The notes under the pieces were generated by a model. The model worked only from the letters and a program-made list of their open reading frames with translations, made no database searches and was not told the DNA's origin. The translations under genes and the position numbers were made by a program. From an uncultured Alphaproteobacteria bacterium (GTDB lineage Bacteria > Pseudomonadota > Alphaproteobacteria > CAKMZR01), in the NCBI GenBank assembly GCA_929200455.1, contig CAKMZR010000066.1, positions 1 to 8,122 on the forward strand: a DNA stretch of 8,122 bases. The letters are read 5' to 3'. Of the stretch, positions 5,392 to 8,122 are shown piece by piece (positions within the stretch are counted from its first letter, which is position 1; each line of letters begins with the position of its first letter).

Positions 5392-6501
5392 CTAAACGCC
5401 CTCCTTACCATAGGCATAAAATCGTGAACCCAACCACACCCACGCACAACACAATAACACCGGCACCATGTACAACGGATACAACAACAAAAGAAAACTC
5501 AACGCCATCTCAGGATTGTCAAGGGCTGACTTCTGTAAAAGCAAATTCGTTAACTCCAAACCCAACGCTCCAAGAGAGGCCAAAATCACAGGTCGACGCG
5601 ACAACATCCGCTCTTGGCGTAACAAAAACATCAGAGAACACGCAAGCGAAACCAACGCCAACACCATCGGAAAACGAGACAAACGTCGGTGCCACTCTAT
5701 CTCTAGCAAAACACCATCTTCCAAACCCGCATCCCCTGCCTCCAACTTCTCGTAAATCTCACCCATCCCAAGACGCGTCGGATCCCCAGAACCCGTGTAA
5801 CTCCACGTGTCCACCTCCAAGGGAACCTGCAAACCCTCCAAACGCAACCTTTGTTCCTTACGCATCACCGTCACACCCCTCAACAGTACCAAAAGATTCT
5901 TGCCCTGCTGATCCAAAACCGCTCGATCTGCTGCCACCACATGACCAAATCCATCCCGAGCATCGTCCAAGACAACACCCTCCAATACACCGTCCTCATC
6001 GCGACCGTGGGCATACACCGTCATGTCCTTCAAAAAATTAACAAAACGACCAGGCTTCACCAAAGATGACCAACGATCGCTCAACATATCACGCAACGTC
6101 TCGTCCGACGCCTCACGACTCATCGGGGCCACGTAAAATGATAACAAACTCGTCAATAAACCCACTCCGACCCCCATCACCAAAAAAGGACGCATCATCT
6201 CCCACGGCCTCACCCCAGACAATAAAGAGATCAACAACTCCTTGCTCTCCCGCAAACGATGCAAGATCGAAAGAATCGCCACCAAAAAGCCCACAGGCAA
6301 CAACAACTCCATCAACTCAGGGACAGACGTCAACACCAAGACCAAAAATCCCAAAAAATCTATACCCTCGCCCGCTAGCTCTTGCAAAACCTCTCCGCCC
6401 CGATAAAGGGCCAAAATTCCTACCAACGACAAGGACACCAGAATCGACAAAACAAAAATCTCACGGTAAAAATAACGCTGCAATACTACCAAATTACACA
6501 T
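5392..6501 (-). CDS. lptF: LPS export permease subunit LptF
   Basis: LptF is the partner of LptG in the inner-membrane LPS extractor. The 369-residue product (from the ATG) starts with LQRYFYREIF (7-16), the typical opening, and has three N-terminal helices (about 15-34, 48-82 and 103-125). A periplasmic domain follows (about 130-265), then three helices (about 275-294, 304-323 and 334-357). The coupling segment ESKELLISLLSG (85-96) keeps the conserved glutamate, Glu88. The start is ambiguous. The ATG at 6501 directly abuts GGGAGG (6502-6507), leaving no spacing. A TTG at 6492, nine bases from that site, is better placed and gives the family's usual short N-terminus. It follows sucB by about 30 bases, and its stop lies 4 bases before the lptG start, so the pair is surely cotranscribed. 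Confidence 0.92.
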   Translation of the reverse strand: MCNLVVLQRYFYREIFVLSILVSLSLVGILALYRGGEVLQELAGEGIDFLGFLVLVLTSVPELMELLLPVGFLVAILSILHRLRESKELLISLLSGVRPWEMMRPFLVMGVGVGLLTSLLSFYVAPMSREASDETLRDMLSDRWSSLVKPGRFVNFLKDMTVYAHGRDEDGVLEGVVLDDARDGFGHVVAADRAVLDQQGKNLLVLLRGVTVMRKEQRLRLEGLQVPLEVDTWSYTGSGDPTRLGMGEIYEKLEAGDAGLEDGVLLEIEWHRRLSRFPMVLALVSLACSLMFLLRQERMLSRRPVILASLGALGLELTNLLLQKSALDNPEMALSFLLLLYPLYMVPVLLCCAWVWLGSRFYAYGKEGV

Positions 6502-6507
6502 CCTCCC
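6502..6507 (-). promoter_or_regulatory. Ribosome binding site favouring a TTG start for lptF
   Basis: GGGAGG on the - strand touches the ATG at 6501 but stands nine bases before an in-frame TTG at 6492. The spacing and the family N-terminus (Met, three residues, Arg-Tyr) both favour the TTG, which would shorten LptF by three residues. Confidence 0.5.
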
Positions 6508-6531
6508 ACACAAAAATAACCCCAAAAAAAC

Positions 6532-7782
6532 TCAAATGTCCATCATCAAACGCGCAGGATCTTCCACCATCTCCTTAATCCGTACAAGAAAACTTACCGC
6601 CTCGCGACCGTCTATAATACGATGATCATAACTCAACGCCACGTACATCATCTGACCCACCACCACCTCTCCGTCATCATTCACTATAGGGCGCGCCTGA
6701 ATCTTGTGCAAACCCAAGATGCCAGACTGAGGCAAGTTCAAAATCGGAGTCGACAATAATGAACCAAACACGCCACCGTTCGTAATCGTAAACGTACCCC
6801 CAGACATCTCCTCCAACTTCAACTTACCCTCACGTGCACGACGCCCAAAATCCGCTATCCCCCGCTCCACATCCGCTATACCCATCGTGTCCGCATCTCG
6901 CAATATCGGCACAACCAACCCCATCGGAGTCCCCACCGCTATCCCTATGTCATAATACTTCTTGTAGATAATCTCATCCCCGTTTATCTCCGCGTTCACC
7001 GCCGCAAACTCACGCAGAGCACTCACCGCCGCTTGCACAAAAAAGCTCATAAACCCTAAGCGAATCCCATACTTCTTCTCAAATCCATCCTTATAACGTT
7101 TCCTCATCGCCATCAAACGCGTCATATCCACCTCGTTAAATGTCGTGAGCATCGCCGCCGTGTTCTGTGCTTCCTTCAGACGACTCGCAATCTTCTTACG
7201 CAAACGCGACATCTTCACCACCTCCTCCCCGCGACTGTCCACCTTCCTATCCCGAACAACCTCTCGCAACACAGAAACACTATCCGACGACGTCGCCTTC
7301 TTTTCCCCCAACGCCTGATGAACATCTCGATTCACCACATTGCCACGCGGACCACTCCCTCTCACTTCCCCCATCGATACACCAGATTCCTTCATCAGTT
7401 TCTCCGTACCAGGACCCACCTTCCCAGATGGTGCCGCCTCTTGCGACACCGCCTCTTGCGACACCGCCTCTTGCGGCACCGCCTCTTGCGGCACAGATTC
7501 AGGAGGCGTCGCCTCTTTCTCTTTCACAGCCACATCCTCTCCCGTAGCCGCCCCCTCTTTCACACGTGCAATCACAAAACCTATCGCCACATCTTCACCC
7601 TCCGCCGCACAACACGCCTCCAAAACTCCAGCCACAGGCGACGGAACCTCCACATTCACCTTGTCCGTTTCCAACTCCACCAACGCCTCGTCCACAGACA
7701 CAGCATCTCCCACGCTCTTCAACCAACGTCCCACCGTCGCCTCCGTTATCGACTCTCCCAATTCCGGTATCTTCACTTCCAT
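6532..7782 (-). CDS. sucB: 2-oxoglutarate dehydrogenase complex E2 (dihydrolipoamide succinyltransferase)
   Basis: SucB forms the core of the 2-oxoglutarate dehydrogenase complex and transfers the succinyl group from lipoyl-lysine to CoA in the citric acid cycle. The 416-residue product has a lipoyl domain (1-75) opening IPELGESITEATV, with the lipoylated Lys41 in ETDKVNVEV. A linker with a pentapeptide repeat follows, then a peripheral subunit-binding domain (about 118-155; SGVSMGEVRGSGPRGNVVNRD includes its core) and the catalytic domain from about 184. The active-site motif DHRIIDGREA carries the catalytic His and Asp near the end, and the protein stops normally with RLMMDI. A single lipoyl domain and the succinyltransferase-like FNEVDMTRLM segment separate it from pyruvate dehydrogenase E2. 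The ATG at 7782 has GAGG 8 bases upstream; a TTG one codon earlier is less likely. It follows sucA by 31 bases. Confidence 0.96.
   Translation of the reverse strand: MEVKIPELGESITEATVGRWLKSVGDAVSVDEALVELETDKVNVEVPSPVAGVLEACCAAEGEDVAIGFVIARVKEGAATGEDVAVKEKEATPPESVPQEAVPQEAVSQEAVSQEAAPSGKVGPGTEKLMKESGVSMGEVRGSGPRGNVVNRDVHQALGEKKATSSDSVSVLREVVRDRKVDSRGEEVVKMSRLRKKIASRLKEAQNTAAMLTTFNEVDMTRLMAMRKRYKDGFEKKYGIRLGFMSFFVQAAVSALREFAAVNAEINGDEIIYKKYYDIGIAVGTPMGLVVPILRDADTMGIADVERGIADFGRRAREGKLKLEEMSGGTFTITNGGVFGSLLSTPILNLPQSGILGLHKIQARPIVNDDGEVVVGQMMYVALSYDHRIIDGREAVSFLVRIKEMVEDPARLMMDI
7436..7495 (-). repeat. Four 15-base tandem repeats in the sucB linker
   Basis: On the + strand the unit gcctcttgcgrcacc occurs four times in a row, at 7436, 7451, 7466 and 7481. 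Two copies have A and two have G at the variable base, and the last copy ends in A. It encodes the pentapeptide [A/V][V/S or P]QEA family of repeats between the lipoyl and subunit-binding domains. The near-identity of units indicates recent slippage or recombination. Confidence 0.93.
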
Positions 7783-7813
7783 CAATCTATCCTCTTCATC
7801 TTGTCCATCTCCT

Positions 7814-8122
7814 TCACCCGCGCTTCTTCTTCCTCAACACTCCCAACGCCTCCTTCACCAACGTCTCCTGCTGATGATCGTGCGTCGCCTTGCTCCCACA
7901 CGCAGGAGACGCTACCGCCTCGCGACCCACATACATCACATCTCCCAATCCCAAATCTCGACATACGCCACAAAGCTTACGGTCTATGTACATCCAAGAA
8001 CCACTGTTCTCAGGCTCCTCTTGACACCACACCACATCCACATCTCGAAACCTCAAAAGCTCGCGACGAAGTCCCTCCTCGGGAAATGGATACAACTCCT
8101 CCACACGCAAAAGATAAACATC
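7814..8122 (-). CDS. sucA: 2-oxoglutarate dehydrogenase E1, C-terminal end (5' part outside window)
   Basis: SucA is the thiamine-diphosphate-dependent E1 component that decarboxylates 2-oxoglutarate and loads succinyl onto the lipoyl group of SucB. Only the last 102 residues are present, and the frame is open to the window edge. The typical E1o C-terminus is clear: LLRVEELYPFP (4-14), VVWCQEEPENSGSW (30-43), MYVGREAVASPACGSKATHD (63-82) and a short Lys/Arg-rich end. These motifs separate it from the pyruvate dehydrogenase E1. The in-frame TTG at 8110 is internal and is not a start. sucB follows 31 bases later, giving the usual sucAB order. Confidence 0.96.
   Translation of the reverse strand, partial: DVYLLRVEELYPFPEEGLRRELLRFRDVDVVWCQEEPENSGSWMYIDRKLCGVCRDLGLGDVMYVGREAVASPACGSKATHDHQQETLVKEALGVLRKKKRG

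Noticed and set aside
7436..7495. CRISPR-like repeat array
   Set aside because: The units are contiguous with no spacers, in frame with sucB, and encode its linker.

Overview
The window looks like a piece of an alphaproteobacterial chromosome. The main evidence is the order ihfA, MerR-family regulator, tRNA-Pro, which is a familiar alphaproteobacterial neighbourhood. The MetK sequence and a PhaC-like hydrolase of the alphaproteobacterial type agree with this. LptF and LptG show that the cell has an outer membrane with lipopolysaccharide or a related glycolipid. I cannot name the genus. Genes are tightly packed and several proteins diverge at usually fixed positions, which would suit a reduced or host-associated lineage, but that is inference.

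Two genes lie on the + strand at the left: the C-terminal part of a dihydrofolate reductase (1-461, 5' end cut off by the window) and ribosomal protein bL31 (473-703). They converge on a long block on the - strand. Read in its direction of transcription (right to left), the block is: end of sucA (8122-7814), sucB (7782-6532), lptF (6501-5392), lptG (5387-4278), metK (4203-3013), ihfA (3002-2700), a merR-type regulator (2703-2353), tRNA-Pro(GGG) (2333-2257), a small acidic protein resembling a PhaE-type subunit (2213-1800), and a PhaC-like alpha/beta hydrolase (1765-779). The largest gap in the block is 74 bases, before metK. No convincing factor-independent terminator was seen, so several of these genes are probably read through together.

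Functionally the block is a mixture: two subunits of the 2-oxoglutarate dehydrogenase complex, two membrane subunits of the LPS transporter, S-adenosylmethionine synthesis, a DNA-bending protein, a regulator, and what may be a two-gene polyester synthase module.

The base composition is strikingly asymmetric. The + strand is rich in C and poor in G throughout, whichever strand carries the gene, so the - strand is probably the leading strand. The most interesting local points are a run of 15 G placed directly against the Shine-Dalgarno sequence of the PhaE-like gene, the possible PhaE/PhaC pair, loss of the intercalating proline in IhfA, loss of the conserved coupling-helix glutamate in LptG but not LptF, and a roughly 74-residue C-terminal extension on the dihydrofolate reductase. 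I found no CRISPR array, insertion sequence, phage gene or defence system.
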